From Lachnospiraceae bacterium (GTDB lineage Bacteria; Bacillota; Clostridia; Lachnospirales; Lachnospiraceae), in contig JAFXQK010000036.1 of NCBI GenBank assembly GCA_017527205.1, forward strand, positions 62,001-126,000: a stretch of 64,000 nucleotides of DNA, in the 5' to 3' direction. The notes below the pieces were generated by a model. The model made no database searches. It was not told where the DNA came from and saw nothing but the letters and a program-made list of their open reading frames with translations. Positions 8,766 to 18,315 of the stretch are shown here, in pieces; the first letter of the stretch is position 1; each line of letters starts with the position of its first letter. The position numbers were made by a program, and so were the translations under genes.

Positions 8766-9932
8766 ATGAAGAAGCAAGCACTAATTCAAAATGACAAAGC
8801 TTTAGAAAATCTTAAGGAAGATTTTCATTTTGAAGCCCTAAAATGCATTCCCAAACCGTTGCTTACATGGTATGATGAGAACAAGCGAACGTTGCCCTGG
8901 AGGGAGGATGCATCGCCCTATCGGGTCTGGGTTTCGGAAATTATGCTACAGCAAACGAGAGTAGAAGCAGTCAAGCCCTATTATGAGCGTTTCATGAAGG
9001 CGCTCCCTGACATTGCCGCGCTGGCTGCGGCACAGGAGGAAACACTGCTTAAGCTCTGGGAAGGTTTAGGGTATTATAACCGCGTCAGAAATTTGCAGAA
9101 GGCTGCTCGCATGATCATGGAACGTCATGCGGGGGAGATGCCTGCGGATTATGACGCGCTTTTGGCGCTTCCGGGGATTGGAAATTATACTGCCGGAGCC
9201 ATTGCGTCCATTGCCTTTGGAATTCCAAAGCCGGCCGTGGACGGCAACGTGCTTCGGGTGCTATCCAGAATTCGGACGGATGATCGGTGTATTTCGGAGG
9301 AAAAGGTAAGAAGGGCCGTGGAGGCGGAGCTGGAAGCAGCCATGCCGAAGGATCGCCCGGGAGACTTTAATCAGGCGATGATGGAAATCGGCGCCTGTGT
9401 TTGTGTTCCGAATGGCCAACCACACTGCGAGGAATGTCCGTTGGAGGGGATTTGCAGGGCAAGGTCGCAGGGAAAAGAGCTTTCTTATCCGATCAAGGAA
9501 GGAAAGAAGGCGAGAAAGCCTGAGGAAAAGACGGTGCTTCTCGTGAGGGATGAGGGAAGGGTCGCACTGCGAAAGCGTCCGGCGAAGGGCCTTTTGGCAG
9601 GAATGTATGAATTCCCCTGCCTGCCGGGCATGATCTCATCGGATGAGGTTGTCAGATTTTTACTTGAGAATGGAATGAAGGTGCTGCGCATTCAGCCGCT
9701 TGGCGAGGCGAAGCACATATTTACGCATAAAGAATGGCACATGCAGGGCTTTATGGTCAAGGTGGATGAACTGGAACGAGGAAAATCAGGAGAGGGCATT
9801 CGCGATTGGATTTATATTGAGCCTGAGGAGACGAGGGAGAAATATCCGATTCCTTCCGCCTATGAGTTTTATGCAAAAACGCTTGCCATGCTTCGCGGTA
9901 AAGATTTAATGTTGGAGGACGAAAGAAAATGA
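8766..9932 (+). CDS. mutY: A/G-specific adenine glycosylase MutY
   Basis: MutY removes adenine mispaired with 8-oxoguanine, limiting G-to-T mutations. The 388-residue protein shows the catalytic Glu58 in SEIMLQQTRV, the helix-hairpin-helix LPGIGNYTAG (136-145) and the catalytic Asp160 in AVDGN. The iron-sulfur cysteines are C214, C222, C225 and C231. The first gap holds seven residues, one more than in Escherichia coli. A C-terminal NUDIX-like domain (about 250-375), which reads the 8-oxoguanine strand, is present. The first 25 residues extend beyond the typical N-terminus, so a later start is possible, but no better ribosome site was seen. The stop overlaps the next gene's start by 4 bases. 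Confidence 0.95.
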   Translation: MKKQALIQNDKALENLKEDFHFEALKCIPKPLLTWYDENKRTLPWREDASPYRVWVSEIMLQQTRVEAVKPYYERFMKALPDIAALAAAQEETLLKLWEGLGYYNRVRNLQKAARMIMERHAGEMPADYDALLALPGIGNYTAGAIASIAFGIPKPAVDGNVLRVLSRIRTDDRCISEEKVRRAVEAELEAAMPKDRPGDFNQAMMEIGACVCVPNGQPHCEECPLEGICRARSQGKELSYPIKEGKKARKPEEKTVLLVRDEGRVALRKRPAKGLLAGMYEFPCLPGMISSDEVVRFLLENGMKVLRIQPLGEAKHIFTHKEWHMQGFMVKVDELERGKSGEGIRDWIYIEPEETREKYPIPSAYEFYAKTLAMLRGKDLMLEDERK

Positions 9933-10957
9933 AACTATTATCCGTTGCCATCCCTTGTTATAATTCGGAGGGGTATATGGCAAAGTGTATTGAATCCTTG
10001 CTCGTGGGAGGGGAGGAGGTTGAGATCTTGATTGTGGACGATGGTTCCACGAAGGATCGCACGGCGGAGATCGCAGACAAGTACGCTGCGAAATATCCTT
10101 CCATCATCAAGGCGATACACAAGGAAAATGGTGGACATGGCTCTGCAGTCAATGCGGGAATTGATCACGCCACGGGTCTTTACTTTAAGGTGGTGGACAG
10201 TGATGACTGGGTAAAGAAGGATGCCTATCTGAAGGCTCTGGATAAGCTGCGGGAGTATTCCGGAGAGACGCAGCCCCTCGATATGCTGGTCTGCAATTTT
10301 GTTTATGATAAGGTTGGAGAAAAGAAAAAAAAGGTAATGCAGTATCGCAAGATCCTGCCGCTTGATCAGGTGTTTTCCTGGGAGGATTGTCATCACTTCG
10401 CTAAGGCACATTATATCTTAATGCATTCCGTGATTTATCGGACGCAGCTTTTGAAGGATTGTGGACTTCGGCTTCCCGAGCATACCTTTTATGTTGATAA
10501 TATTTATGTGTTTGAACCCCTGCCAAGCGTAAAGAGGATGTATTATCTTGACGTCAATTTGTATCGTTATTACATAGGGCGTGAGGATCAATCCGTCCAT
10601 GAATCCGTCATGATCAAGAGAATCGATCAGCAGATCCGTGTCAACAAAATCATGTTTGATTATCTGACGGAGCATAAGCAGGAATTCCAATGCCACAAGA
10701 GATTGTATCAGTACGCGAAGAATTATCTGGAAATCATTACGGCCGTTTCTTCCATTATGCTCATCTGCGCTAATACTGAGGAGCATTTGAAGAAAAAGGA
10801 AGAACTGTGGAGCTACTTTAAGGACAGGGATTTGGAAATCTATCGTTTCCTTAGGAAAGGAGCCCTTGGTCATATGATCCATCTTCCCGGTAAGGGGGGC
10901 AGGGCTTTCTGCGTTGGCTTTTATCACGTCTGTCAGAAGATCTTTAAATTCAACTAA
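9929..10957 (+). CDS. Family 2 glycosyltransferase
   Basis: This 342-residue GT-A-fold enzyme transfers a sugar from a nucleotide sugar. The first 110 residues carry the fold's signatures: SVAIPCYNSE at the start, VDDGSTKDRT (37-45) and the metal-binding VDSDDW (89-94). The C-terminal 200 residues are helical and lack a clear membrane anchor, although the last segment is basic and hydrophobic. Acceptor and donor cannot be read from the sequence; wall teichoic acid, glycolipid or exopolysaccharide synthesis are all possible. The ATG overlaps the mutY stop (ATGA), which indicates translational coupling. The terminator after it faces mainly the other strand. Confidence 0.9.
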   Translation: MKLLSVAIPCYNSEGYMAKCIESLLVGGEEVEILIVDDGSTKDRTAEIADKYAAKYPSIIKAIHKENGGHGSAVNAGIDHATGLYFKVVDSDDWVKKDAYLKALDKLREYSGETQPLDMLVCNFVYDKVGEKKKKVMQYRKILPLDQVFSWEDCHHFAKAHYILMHSVIYRTQLLKDCGLRLPEHTFYVDNIYVFEPLPSVKRMYYLDVNLYRYYIGREDQSVHESVMIKRIDQQIRVNKIMFDYLTEHKQEFQCHKRLYQYAKNYLEIITAVSSIMLICANTEEHLKKKEELWSYFKDRDLEIYRFLRKGALGHMIHLPGKGGRAFCVGFYHVCQKIFKFN

Positions 10958-10975
10958 AACAGAAGAAGAGATGAA

Positions 10976-11013
10976 ATAAAAAACAGCCCATACCGATTTG
11001 GTAGTGGGCTGTT
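10976..11013 (-). terminator. Terminator between convergent genes
   Basis: The 9-bp stem AACAGCCCA/TGGGCTGTT (10982-10990 with 11005-11013) has six A on its left side, which is a U-tract for minus-strand transcripts. It ends the PAP2 gene and may also slow plus-strand read-through. Confidence 0.8.
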
Positions 11014-11044
11014 AGTGATATATAATAAAGAAGAGTAAACGGGA

Positions 11045-11776
11045 TTAAATGGTGTGGTGCCTTAGACCGGTAGATTGATTATGATTTCCATGTCCGGTCA
11101 TGTTTGTTGCTGCGTCGCGTTTATAAACGATGACATACATCACGAGCGCGAGGAATAGGGCGGTCAGCACGTCGAAGAAGGAGTGCTGCTTAATAAACAT
11201 CGTGGAGAGGATGATCGACATTGCCAGCATCAGGGAAGCGTAATGTAACCACTTATGACGTTCGAAGGCCTTGCTCTTCGAAATGGCGAAGTGCGCTCCC
11301 AGCGAATTGTAAACATGGATGCTGGGCCAAAGGTTCGTCGGCGTATCCGTTCTCCAAAGAGCTGCAATCATTCGCGTAAACATGTTGTCCCTCGGCATTA
11401 CCGTGGGGCGAAGCTGATGACCGTTGGGCATCAGGGTGGAAATCAGTAAAAACAGCGTCATGCCGGTAAATAAAAAAGTCAGGCAGCGGTAGTAATCCTT
11501 TTTCGTCTCATCCTTAAAGAAGAGCGCCACCACGGTCGTGGATACATAAGCAAACCAGGCAAGGTACGGAATGATGAATATCTCCACGAACGGAATGTGG
11601 TCATCAATTCCCATGTGGATCACCTTGTACTTCGTGGTCACGGTATCCTCAAGATGCCCCCACCAAACCATGTAAACCAGCATGTACGTAAGCAGGGGAA
11701 TCAAGTGCTTATATTGATTCCAAAGCTTCTGCCTTGAAAAATTCTTTTCCATAAAATGGCTCATTCGTTCTCTCAT
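11045..11776 (-). CDS. PAP2-type membrane phosphatase/phosphotransferase
   Basis: This is a 243-residue membrane protein with about six helices. It shows the split PAP2 signature: a conserved Arg in LRPTVMPRDN, PSIHVYNSLG (the central Ser-x-His motif) and a third block STMFIKQHSFFD with the Ser, His and Asp of the HxxxD type. Spacing resembles the inositol-phosphorylceramide-synthase-like and lipid phosphatase branch rather than UppP. The active site would face outside. A likely role is dephosphorylation or head-group transfer on a membrane lipid or lipid carrier. It is the only minus-strand gene in the first 39 kb, with its own promoter and terminator. AGGGAGAC precedes the ATG; an internal ATG five codons on is an alternative start. 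Confidence 0.88.
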   Translation of the reverse strand: MRERMSHFMEKNFSRQKLWNQYKHLIPLLTYMLVYMVWWGHLEDTVTTKYKVIHMGIDDHIPFVEIFIIPYLAWFAYVSTTVVALFFKDETKKDYYRCLTFLFTGMTLFLLISTLMPNGHQLRPTVMPRDNMFTRMIAALWRTDTPTNLWPSIHVYNSLGAHFAISKSKAFERHKWLHYASLMLAMSIILSTMFIKQHSFFDVLTALFLALVMYVIVYKRDAATNMTGHGNHNQSTGLRHHTI

Positions 11777-11801
11777 AGTATGTCTCCCTAATCATGGTGC
11801 T

Positions 11802-11829
11802 AGTATACCACTTGTTAATTATTTGTCAA
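11802..11829 (-). promoter_or_regulatory. Sigma-A promoter for the PAP2 gene
   Basis: Read on the minus strand, TTGACA (plus 11824-11829) and TATACT (plus 11802-11807) are 16 bases apart, with a TGG just before the -10 (extended -10). Confidence 0.8.
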
Positions 11830-12034
11830 TATAATTTTGAAAGTCTTTGGTAATCTTAATAAAGACTTAAGAATTGGCGCGCGATAAAGGCGGAGATAAA
11901 GAAAAATAGCCGCCACTATGACTTTCCCATTTTTCTGAATCCATCATATTTTCTATCGGCATGCAAGGTTTATTTTGAAGATCTGTTTTGCGGGAAACAG
12001 CTGAAAATTACAGCCGATATAACCTAAGTTCAGA

Positions 12035-12063
12035 TAGACAACCACTTGTCCTAATGTTATACT
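12035..12063 (+). promoter_or_regulatory. Sigma-A promoter ahead of the two-component/ABC module
   Basis: TAGACA at 12035-12040 and TATACT at 12058-12063 are 17 bases apart. It faces the small ORF at 12102 and the response regulator. The rest of the intergenic stretch between 11830 and 12034 shows nothing recognisable. Confidence 0.7.
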
Positions 12064-12101
12064 AATTAAGTCATGCGTTAGGATTTTGAAAGAGGTTCAT
12101 C

Positions 12102-12245
12102 ATGCTTTTGAACAATGGCGGAATGGATCTGAAAGTAAAAATGACGGAGGAAGAAATACTTAAGATGACTATCCCCGACAAGCCTGACAGTCGAAAGCAG
12201 AGGTATTATTCAGGAAATAATGGCGCGAACACTCAGAAAAAATGA
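12102..12245 (+). CDS. Small ORF, 47 codons, unknown
   Basis: The ORF is preceded by AAGAGG and lies 39 bases after a good promoter. It encodes 47 residues, starting MLLNNGGMDLKVKM and continuing with EEEILKMTIPDKPDSRKQ. The composition is charged, with no membrane helix. It may be a real small protein or leader, or the remnant of a longer gene. Its position between promoter and response-regulator gene means it is at least transcribed with the regulator. Confidence 0.4.
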   Translation: MLLNNGGMDLKVKMTEEEILKMTIPDKPDSRKQRYYSGNNGANTQKK

Positions 12246-12320
12246 ATTTGACAGAAATGCTTTGGTGCTGTCGCCATTCCTTTTGATTGATACAATGCTG
12301 AGAAATGGAGCGAAAAATAA

Positions 12321-12980
12321 ATGATTCTCGTAATTGAAGATGATCTTACAATCAACGCATTGTTATGCGACATACTGGACAAGAGCGGGTATAAGACAGA
12401 GAACGCCACGGATGGAATAACCGGTCTTCATATGGCAATGAATGGCGTCTATGATCTGATACTAATGGATCTCATGCTTCCCATGAAAAGTGGTGAAGAG
12501 ATACTGAGGAATCTTCGTTCAGTCAAGAATACGCCTGTCATCATTTTATCTGCGAAGAGTGACGTGCACAATAGGATTGAGCTGTTGAGGCTTGGTGCGG
12601 ATGATTTTATTTGTAAGCCGTTTGACATTGATGAAGTGATACTTCGCATGGAAGCCGTACTCCGCAGAGTGGAGGATAAGAAAGACGTATTATCCTATAA
12701 AGAGATGCGCATTGACAGAGATTCCAAACGAATTCACATTGGGGAAAATGAGCTTGTTTGTACTGCCATGGAGTATGCTATTTTGGAGCTTATGCTCAGC
12801 AACCCTAAGAAGATTTTTTCAAAGAGAAATCTTTTTGAGAGTGTGACGGGCGAGGATTATATGAGCGAGGAAAACACGATGAATGTTCACATGAGCAATC
12901 TTCGCAAGAAAATCAGTAAGCTTACGGATGTTCCATATATTGATACGGTATATGGCATGGGATACCGGATGGCAAATTAA
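12321..12980 (+). CDS. OmpR/PhoB-type response regulator
   Basis: The 219-residue regulator has a receiver domain (about 1-115) with the acidic pocket EDD at 6-8, the phosphorylated Asp50 in LILMDLMLP and the conserved lysine in CKPFD. A winged-helix DNA-binding domain (about 125-219) contains the typical C-terminal hairpin IDTVYGMGYRM. The gene is followed by an ABC ATPase, an ABC permease and, last, the histidine kinase. This is the layout of modules that sense and expel bacitracin, lantibiotics or similar membrane-active peptides. The regulator most likely activates the transporter genes behind it. Confidence 0.93.
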   Translation: MILVIEDDLTINALLCDILDKSGYKTENATDGITGLHMAMNGVYDLILMDLMLPMKSGEEILRNLRSVKNTPVIILSAKSDVHNRIELLRLGADDFICKPFDIDEVILRMEAVLRRVEDKKDVLSYKEMRIDRDSKRIHIGENELVCTAMEYAILELMLSNPKKIFSKRNLFESVTGEDYMSEENTMNVHMSNLRKKISKLTDVPYIDTVYGMGYRMAN

Positions 12981-13059
12981 GATTTTCTTTAGGATTCGTG
13001 AAGATTTTTCTTAAAATGCGGACGTATATTGTTGTCAGAACGAAAGGAGAGCAAAACAG

Positions 13060-13980
13060 ATGGAAAAGGTGATTTTGCAGACAAACGCTCTGACAAAGCA
13101 ATATGGGCATGTTAAAGCACTTGATTCTGTAAGTATTGAACTCAGGGAAAAGCATATTTACGGATTTATCGGGCGTAACGGTGCAGGAAAAAGTACTTTT
13201 ATGAAGATTCTCACAGGACTTTCTTATCAGACAACCGGTGAGATGACTCTGATGGGGGAAAGCTCGGAAAAAGGACTCCGTGAAGCCAGAAAGAGTATTG
13301 GGGCAATGATCGAAAGTCCGGCGATATACCCATGGTACAGTGTCAGAAAAAATGTCGAGATTAAAAGGCTGCTCGTGGGGAACCCTGATCCAAAGGCAAC
13401 AGATTATGTATTGGAGTTGGTCGATCTTAAATCAACCGAGAACAGAAGAGCTAAGACTCTTTCTCTCGGCATGAAGCAGCGCCTTGGAATAGCGATGGCA
13501 CTTGTCGGTAATCCAAAGCTGTTGGTTCTTGATGAGCCAATAAACGGACTGGATCCTCAAAACATAGTATCGTTAAGAAATCTCCTTAAGACACTCAACG
13601 AAGAAAGAGATCTTACGATATTTATCTCGAGCCATATTCTTAATGAATTATATCTTCTGGCTACCGATTATATTATCATTAATCAGGGCAGGATTGTGGA
13701 GACGCTGACTCACGGTGAATTGGAAGATAAGTGCAAAAAATATATCTGCGTAAAGACGGATAGTGTACCAACCGCAGTAACGGTGCTCGATAAGATCATG
13801 GATACAGATTCTTATAAAGTCATCTCTGACGATACCATAAGGATCTTCAAGGCGGCGGCTGAAGCTGAGCGTATTTCTAAAGCGTTTATGGAGGCCGGCA
13901 TCATGCTGAAGGAATTATCCTTTAAGGAACAGACGCTTGAAGAATACTTTATGAACATTACCGGAGGTGACCAGATATGA
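13060..13980 (+). CDS. ABC transporter ATP-binding protein, peptide-resistance (BcrA-like) type
   Basis: The 306-residue ATPase carries Walker A GRNGAGKST (38-46), the signature LSLGMKQ (134-140), Walker B LLVLDEP (154-160) with the INGLDP loop, and the switch histidine in ISSHILNEL. An extra C-terminal domain of about 80 residues follows the ATPase fold, as in BcrA/NatA-type proteins. Together with the next gene's permease it should form an exporter or target-protection transporter for an antimicrobial peptide. The AAAGGAG site precedes the ATG, and the stop overlaps the permease start by 4 bases. Confidence 0.92.
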   Translation: MEKVILQTNALTKQYGHVKALDSVSIELREKHIYGFIGRNGAGKSTFMKILTGLSYQTTGEMTLMGESSEKGLREARKSIGAMIESPAIYPWYSVRKNVEIKRLLVGNPDPKATDYVLELVDLKSTENRRAKTLSLGMKQRLGIAMALVGNPKLLVLDEPINGLDPQNIVSLRNLLKTLNEERDLTIFISSHILNELYLLATDYIIINQGRIVETLTHGELEDKCKKYICVKTDSVPTAVTVLDKIMDTDSYKVISDDTIRIFKAAAEAERISKAFMEAGIMLKELSFKEQTLEEYFMNITGGDQI

Positions 13981-14678
13981 TTAATCAGCTTAAAGTAGAA
14001 GGCTACAAATTTCTCTGCTCAATATTCTTATGGCTAGCCATGCTCTTTATGGTTAGCGTCGGTATCTATAACGGAATAAAATGGGATATAACAGCGCATA
14101 TCAGTGATATCATGATACCTTTCAGTCAGGCGCTTGCGGATATGTCTTTTGTATTTATGCCTGCGCTATTTACGGCATGGTTCATTGGAAGCAATTTCAG
14201 CACCAGAACCATACAGCACGAGATAACGTCCGGTTCATCAAGATTTTTTGTTATCATATCGCGTGCAATACCTGTTATCATATCGGGGATAATCCTTCAT
14301 GCTGCATTCATTTTTGCAACGGTCATCTCTTTAGGTTTAAGAATAGGCTTTGATACGTTTGTTCTTACGTCCGAGAGGGTATTTTGGGTCGTTACCGTGA
14401 TACTTCAGATGGTTGCATTGGAAAGCTTCTTTATCTTCCTTGGCTTTCTTTGCTGCAATCTCTATGTCGGACTGATCTCATCGGTTATCGTGGCATTTAC
14501 TCTGGTAAACGTCTTCAGAAATATCTTTAGGGATGCCAGATGGTATCAGGTTTCATTCCTTCATTTTTGGGAGAATGACAGTTATCCGGATCTCATTACG
14601 TGTGCAACTGTTGCAATTGTAAGCATTATAATATTTATAATTCTTTCCTATGTTGTTTTTCGGAAAAGAGAAATCTGA
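13977..14678 (+). CDS. ABC-2-type permease partner
   Basis: This is a 233-residue protein with six predicted membrane helices (roughly 12-32, 52-75, 96-122, 134-158, 164-184 and 205-229). The arrangement and the FRTRTIQHEITSGSS-like cytoplasmic loop between helices 2 and 3 are typical of BcrB/lantibiotic-immunity permeases. The ATGA overlap with the ATPase gene indicates coupled translation of the two subunits. The peptide handled is not evident. Confidence 0.85.
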   Translation: MINQLKVEGYKFLCSIFLWLAMLFMVSVGIYNGIKWDITAHISDIMIPFSQALADMSFVFMPALFTAWFIGSNFSTRTIQHEITSGSSRFFVIISRAIPVIISGIILHAAFIFATVISLGLRIGFDTFVLTSERVFWVVTVILQMVALESFFIFLGFLCCNLYVGLISSVIVAFTLVNVFRNIFRDARWYQVSFLHFWENDSYPDLITCATVAIVSIIIFIILSYVVFRKREI

Positions 14679-14693
14679 TCAATAGGAGTTTAA

Positions 14694-15578
14694 ATGGTTT
14701 ACTTGATTGTTGTGGCACTTTCCATAGCGACAATTTTATTGACGGCAAAAGTGATCCTGCTTAAAAAAGAGCTCAGGAATGTTGCAGCCCGATTGTCAAA
14801 AGAAGATGATCGGGCATTGACCGTTGACGGTGTTGATCGTGACTTAAGTTCATTGATTGCCGAAATCAATAGAATGTATCAAAGAACATTGGTGATCAGA
14901 AATGATGCAACCAAAAACGAAAAATCGCTGCGAAATGCCATTTCGATGGTTTCTCATGACATGAAGACGCCGCTCACTTCTGTTATCGGTTACCTTCAGT
15001 TGGCACGAAAAAGTGAAGGAGATGACATACAAAAGAGTATCGGAATTGCACTGGAACGAGCTGAATATCTTAACGAGCTCGTCAATGATTTCTTTGAAGT
15101 CTCTCTTGTGGACTTGGACCGGTATGTGATAACTATTGAAACGTTCAATGTATGTGAGCTGATTTGCGAAGAGATTTTTGCGTTGGCACCTGGCTTTGAC
15201 AAACGGGGGATTATCCCTAAATTTGACAATTCAGATGAAGACATAAAAATAATTACGGATCGTAAAATGTTTACCAGAATCGTGCAAAATCTGCTGTCAA
15301 ACTGTGTAAAATACTCGGAACGCAAAACCGATATATCAATTCATAAAGAAAATGGCCGTGTGTATCTTACGGTCGTCAGCGGAACAAGCAAAACTGTTGA
15401 TACCGATAGATTATTCGATAAGTTCTATCGAGAAGATGAATCCAGAACAGGCAGTGGTGCAGGGCTTGGCATGTACATATGTAAAAGATTTGCCGACGCA
15501 TTGGGAGGCGAAATCAGAGCAGAGCAGAGCGGAAGTGATCTGTTTATGTATTTAATTATTCCGGATCACCTAAATTAG
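14694..15578 (+). CDS. Short sensor histidine kinase of the peptide-sensing module
   Basis: The 294-residue kinase has only one N-terminal membrane helix (about 2-23) and no sizeable extracellular domain. This is the design of intramembrane-sensing kinases that detect cell-envelope stress through a partner transporter. The phosphorylated His88 lies in VSHDMKTPL. The N box (NLLSNCVKYS) and G box (GSGAGLGMYICKRF) of the ATPase domain follow. Its partner is the response regulator at the start of the module, three genes away. AGGAG precedes the ATG by 6 bases, 15 bases after the permease stop. No clear terminator was seen after it. Confidence 0.9.
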   Translation: MVYLIVVALSIATILLTAKVILLKKELRNVAARLSKEDDRALTVDGVDRDLSSLIAEINRMYQRTLVIRNDATKNEKSLRNAISMVSHDMKTPLTSVIGYLQLARKSEGDDIQKSIGIALERAEYLNELVNDFFEVSLVDLDRYVITIETFNVCELICEEIFALAPGFDKRGIIPKFDNSDEDIKIITDRKMFTRIVQNLLSNCVKYSERKTDISIHKENGRVYLTVVSGTSKTVDTDRLFDKFYREDESRTGSGAGLGMYICKRFADALGGEIRAEQSGSDLFMYLIIPDHLN

Positions 15579-15704
15579 CGAAAACGCCTCTTCTTCGTCG
15601 CAGAGCCATGCCCTGAGCTGCGCCTTTATCCCGTCGGCAGAATTCCGCGGGATTTAAAACAGTGAGTTGACAGTATATTTCTCAATGACAAATTTAGTTG
15701 TTCG

Positions 15705-15733
15705 TTGCGTAAAGCTTCAAATTTTGTTATAAT
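15705..15733 (+). promoter_or_regulatory. Sigma-A promoter with extended -10
   Basis: TTGCGT at 15705-15710 and TATAAT at 15728-15733 are 17 bases apart, with TGT directly before the -10. It serves the gene at 15822. Confidence 0.75.
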
Positions 15734-15821
15734 CATTTTGTTCGCGCGGGTATCTTGGCCGGGCGAAGGGAAATGGGACAATCAGTGTGCAGACAAAAAT
15801 ATGTGAAGAGAGGAATACAAC

Positions 15822-16688
15822 ATGGATATCAATTTTTATCTCCCGGATTTTTATACGAACGCAAAGCTGATCTGCTTTATGGCGGACCTGCAGCAGGCAA
15901 CGCCGGAATGCTTTTATGACAACGTGAGGATTGCGTCTGCCTATGGATGCTTTCCCGGAACCATTTGGAACGGCGGCAGAGTGGTTTTGGGTTCCTGCAA
16001 GAAGCCGGAAATGGTGCAGATCATTGATCAGTTAAACAGCAGGGGGATTGCCGTTCGTTTTACCTTTACGAACCCCCTGATCGAGGAGAAGCATTTAAAC
16101 GATACCTTCTGCAATTTCTGCCTGGAGCTTGCGGACAATAAGGGCAATGAGGTGCTGGTAAATTCCCCGATTCTGGAGGATTACATTCGCAAGAACTATC
16201 CGAAATACACGCTGATTTCCTCAACGACAAAGTGCCTGGACAAGCTGGAGGACATCAAGGCGGAGATGGAAAAGGACTATGCCATTGTCGTGATTGATTC
16301 TGCAATGAACAACACGGACACGCTGTTTTCTCTGGATCATAAGGACCGGATGGAGCTGATCGTGGATCATTTCTGCGAGGATAACTGCCCGAGAAGACGC
16401 GCTCATTATATCGTTCAGGGTAAGGCACAGCTGGAATTTTCAGATCCTGACTGGAAGCCCTGCATGAACATTGCCAGAGAGTTTTTCCAGATCATGAATA
16501 ACCGCTCCTTCATCTCAACGGAGCTTCTCTATGGAAAGTATAAGGATGCGGGCTTCCGTCATTTTAAGCTGGACGGCAGAAGCTATCCGCCCCGCAGACT
16601 GATCGACAGCTTCCTATATTATTTGGTAAAGCCGGAATGGCGTTCTAAGATGGCGACCATCATTTGGCGTGAGGTTTATAACACCTAA
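15822..16688 (+). CDS. Conserved-looking cytoplasmic protein, unknown (possible U32-like barrel)
   Basis: The 288-residue soluble protein has no signal peptide or membrane helix. Its strand-helix alternation, the segment SAYGCFPGTIWNGGR, the loop GIAVRFTFTNPL, and Cys pairs in FCNFCLEL and EDNCPRR suggest a TIM-barrel. They loosely recall U32-peptidase-like or radical-type enzymes, but no diagnostic motif was confirmed. It has its own strong promoter and an AGAGAGG ribosome site, so it is a genuine gene. The neighbours (kinase module upstream, glyA downstream) do not hint at a role. Confidence 0.75.
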   Translation: MDINFYLPDFYTNAKLICFMADLQQATPECFYDNVRIASAYGCFPGTIWNGGRVVLGSCKKPEMVQIIDQLNSRGIAVRFTFTNPLIEEKHLNDTFCNFCLELADNKGNEVLVNSPILEDYIRKNYPKYTLISSTTKCLDKLEDIKAEMEKDYAIVVIDSAMNNTDTLFSLDHKDRMELIVDHFCEDNCPRRRAHYIVQGKAQLEFSDPDWKPCMNIAREFFQIMNNRSFISTELLYGKYKDAGFRHFKLDGRSYPPRRLIDSFLYYLVKPEWRSKMATIIWREVYNT

Positions 16689-16741
16689 GCCCTCCCGGAT
16701 AAATGGAATTCAGAAATTTAGCGCTTTGCCGCAGGAAAGTC

Positions 16742-16770
16742 TTTGCAAATTTGGAAATACGTGTTAATAT
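16742..16770 (+). promoter_or_regulatory. Sigma-A promoter for glyA
   Basis: TTTGCA at 16742-16747 and TAATAT at 16765-16770 are 17 bases apart, with TGT directly before the -10 (extended -10). Confidence 0.7.
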
Positions 16771-16844
16771 AGGTAGGAGTATTTTAAATCATCACGAGAC
16801 TTCGCAATTCATTGCGAGGAGATTTAATTAAGGAGGAGACAAGC

Positions 16845-18083
16845 ATGTATTCTTTGGATGAAGTGAAAAACGTGGATCCCGAGATCGCCCAGGCCATTGT
16901 GGACGAGCAGGCACGTCAGAACAGCCATATCGAGCTGATTGCTTCTGAAAACTGGGTTTCCAAGGCCGTTATGGCAGCCATGGGGAGCCCCTTGACCAAC
17001 AAGTATGCAGAAGGGTATCCGGGAAAGAGATACTATGGCGGCTGCGAGTGCGTTGACGTTGTTGAGACGCTGGCCATTGAGAGGGCTAAGGAGCTGTTTG
17101 GATGTGATTATGCCAACGTACAGCCTCATTCCGGCGCACAGGCGAACATGGCAGTACAGTTTGCAGTATGCAAGCCCGGCGACACCATCATGGGCATGAA
17201 CCTTGCTCATGGCGGTCATTTGACCCATGGTTCACCCGTAAATATGTCCGGTAAGTACTTTAACATCGTGCCCTACGGCGTAAATGATGACGGCTTTATC
17301 GATTATGACGAGCTTCGCAGGATCGCATTGGAAGCAAAGCCCAAGATGATTATCGCAGGTGCATCCGCGTATGCGAGAACCATTGACTTTAAGAAATTCC
17401 GTGAGGTTGCTGACGAGGTTGGCGCCGTTCTCATGGTTGACATGGCGCACATCGCAGGTCTCGTTGCTGCAGGACTTCATCCTTCACCCATTCCTTACGC
17501 AGACGTTGTTACCACGACGACGCACAAGACCCTGCGCGGACCCAGAGGCGGTCTGATTCTCTGCAATAAGGAAGCTGCTGATAAATTCAACTTCAATAAG
17601 GCAATTTTCCCTGGCATTCAGGGCGGCCCTCTGATGCACGTCATCGCGGCAAAGGCCGTATGCTTCAAGGAGGCGCTGTCCGATGACTTCAAGACCTATC
17701 AGAAGAACATCGTTGACAATGCACAGGCACTCTGCAAGGGCCTGATGAGCCGTGGCATCAAGATCGTGTCCGGCGGTACTGACAATCATCTGATGCTGGT
17801 TGACCTGACCAACTTTGGCCTTACCGGTAAGGCAGTGGAGAAGCTTTTGGATCAGGCACACATTACCTGTAACAAGAATACTATTCCCAATGATCCTCAG
17901 TCTCCGTTCGTAACCAGCGGCATCCGTCTTGGTACGCCTGCAGTTACCAGCAGAGGCATGAATACGGAAGACATGGACAAGATCGCGGAAGCAATCGCCA
18001 TGGTCATCAAGGGCGGCGAGGAGAAGGTTCCCGAGGCAAGAGCCATCGTACAGAGCCTGACCGACAAGTACCCTCTGATCTAA
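16845..18083 (+). CDS. glyA: Serine hydroxymethyltransferase
   Basis: GlyA interconverts serine and glycine with tetrahydrofolate as one-carbon carrier, using pyridoxal phosphate in the cytoplasm. I place the start at 16845, after AGGAGG at 16831-16836, giving 412 residues, the usual length. The cofactor lysine is Lys228 in [14 protein letters not shown]. Other family blocks are [10 protein letters not shown], the [14 protein letters not shown] loop, the QPHSGAQAN motif and [12 protein letters not shown]. The codon choice is smooth and suggests high expression. It has its own promoter and a strong terminator, so it is monocistronic. Confidence 0.97.
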   Translation: MYSLDEVKNVDPEIAQAIVDEQARQNSHIELIASENWVSKAVMAAMGSPLTNKYAEGYPGKRYYGGCECVDVVETLAIERAKELFGCDYANVQPHSGAQANMAVQFAVCKPGDTIMGMNLAHGGHLTHGSPVNMSGKYFNIVPYGVNDDGFIDYDELRRIALEAKPKMIIAGASAYARTIDFKKFREVADEVGAVLMVDMAHIAGLVAAGLHPSPIPYADVVTTTTHKTLRGPRGGLILCNKEAADKFNFNKAIFPGIQGGPLMHVIAAKAVCFKEALSDDFKTYQKNIVDNAQALCKGLMSRGIKIVSGGTDNHLMLVDLTNFGLTGKAVEKLLDQAHITCNKNTIPNDPQSPFVTSGIRLGTPAVTSRGMNTEDMDKIAEAIAMVIKGGEEKVPEARAIVQSLTDKYPLI

Positions 18084-18106
18084 TCAAAAGCAAAATTTTG
18101 AACATA

Positions 18107-18143
18107 AAAGGCCCAAGGATAAAATTGTCCTTGGGCCTTTTTC
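18107..18143 (+). terminator. Terminator after glyA
   Basis: The stem AAAGGCCCAAGGA/TCCTTGGGCCTTT with a short loop runs directly into T residues. The remaining bases to 18315 hold nothing I recognise. Confidence 0.92.
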
Positions 18144-18315
18144 ATACAAGCTGCACAAAAGATTTTATGGAAACGCTTACATTCGATACAAAATAAGGGA
18201 AATCACTAATTGCACTAATTATAAATCTCGACGAAATCAACAAAGGAAACTCAAAAATTTACATTTGGCTTGTCAAAAAAGTAAAAAAGATGCTTCTTGA
18301 AGTAAAAGATTTCCA

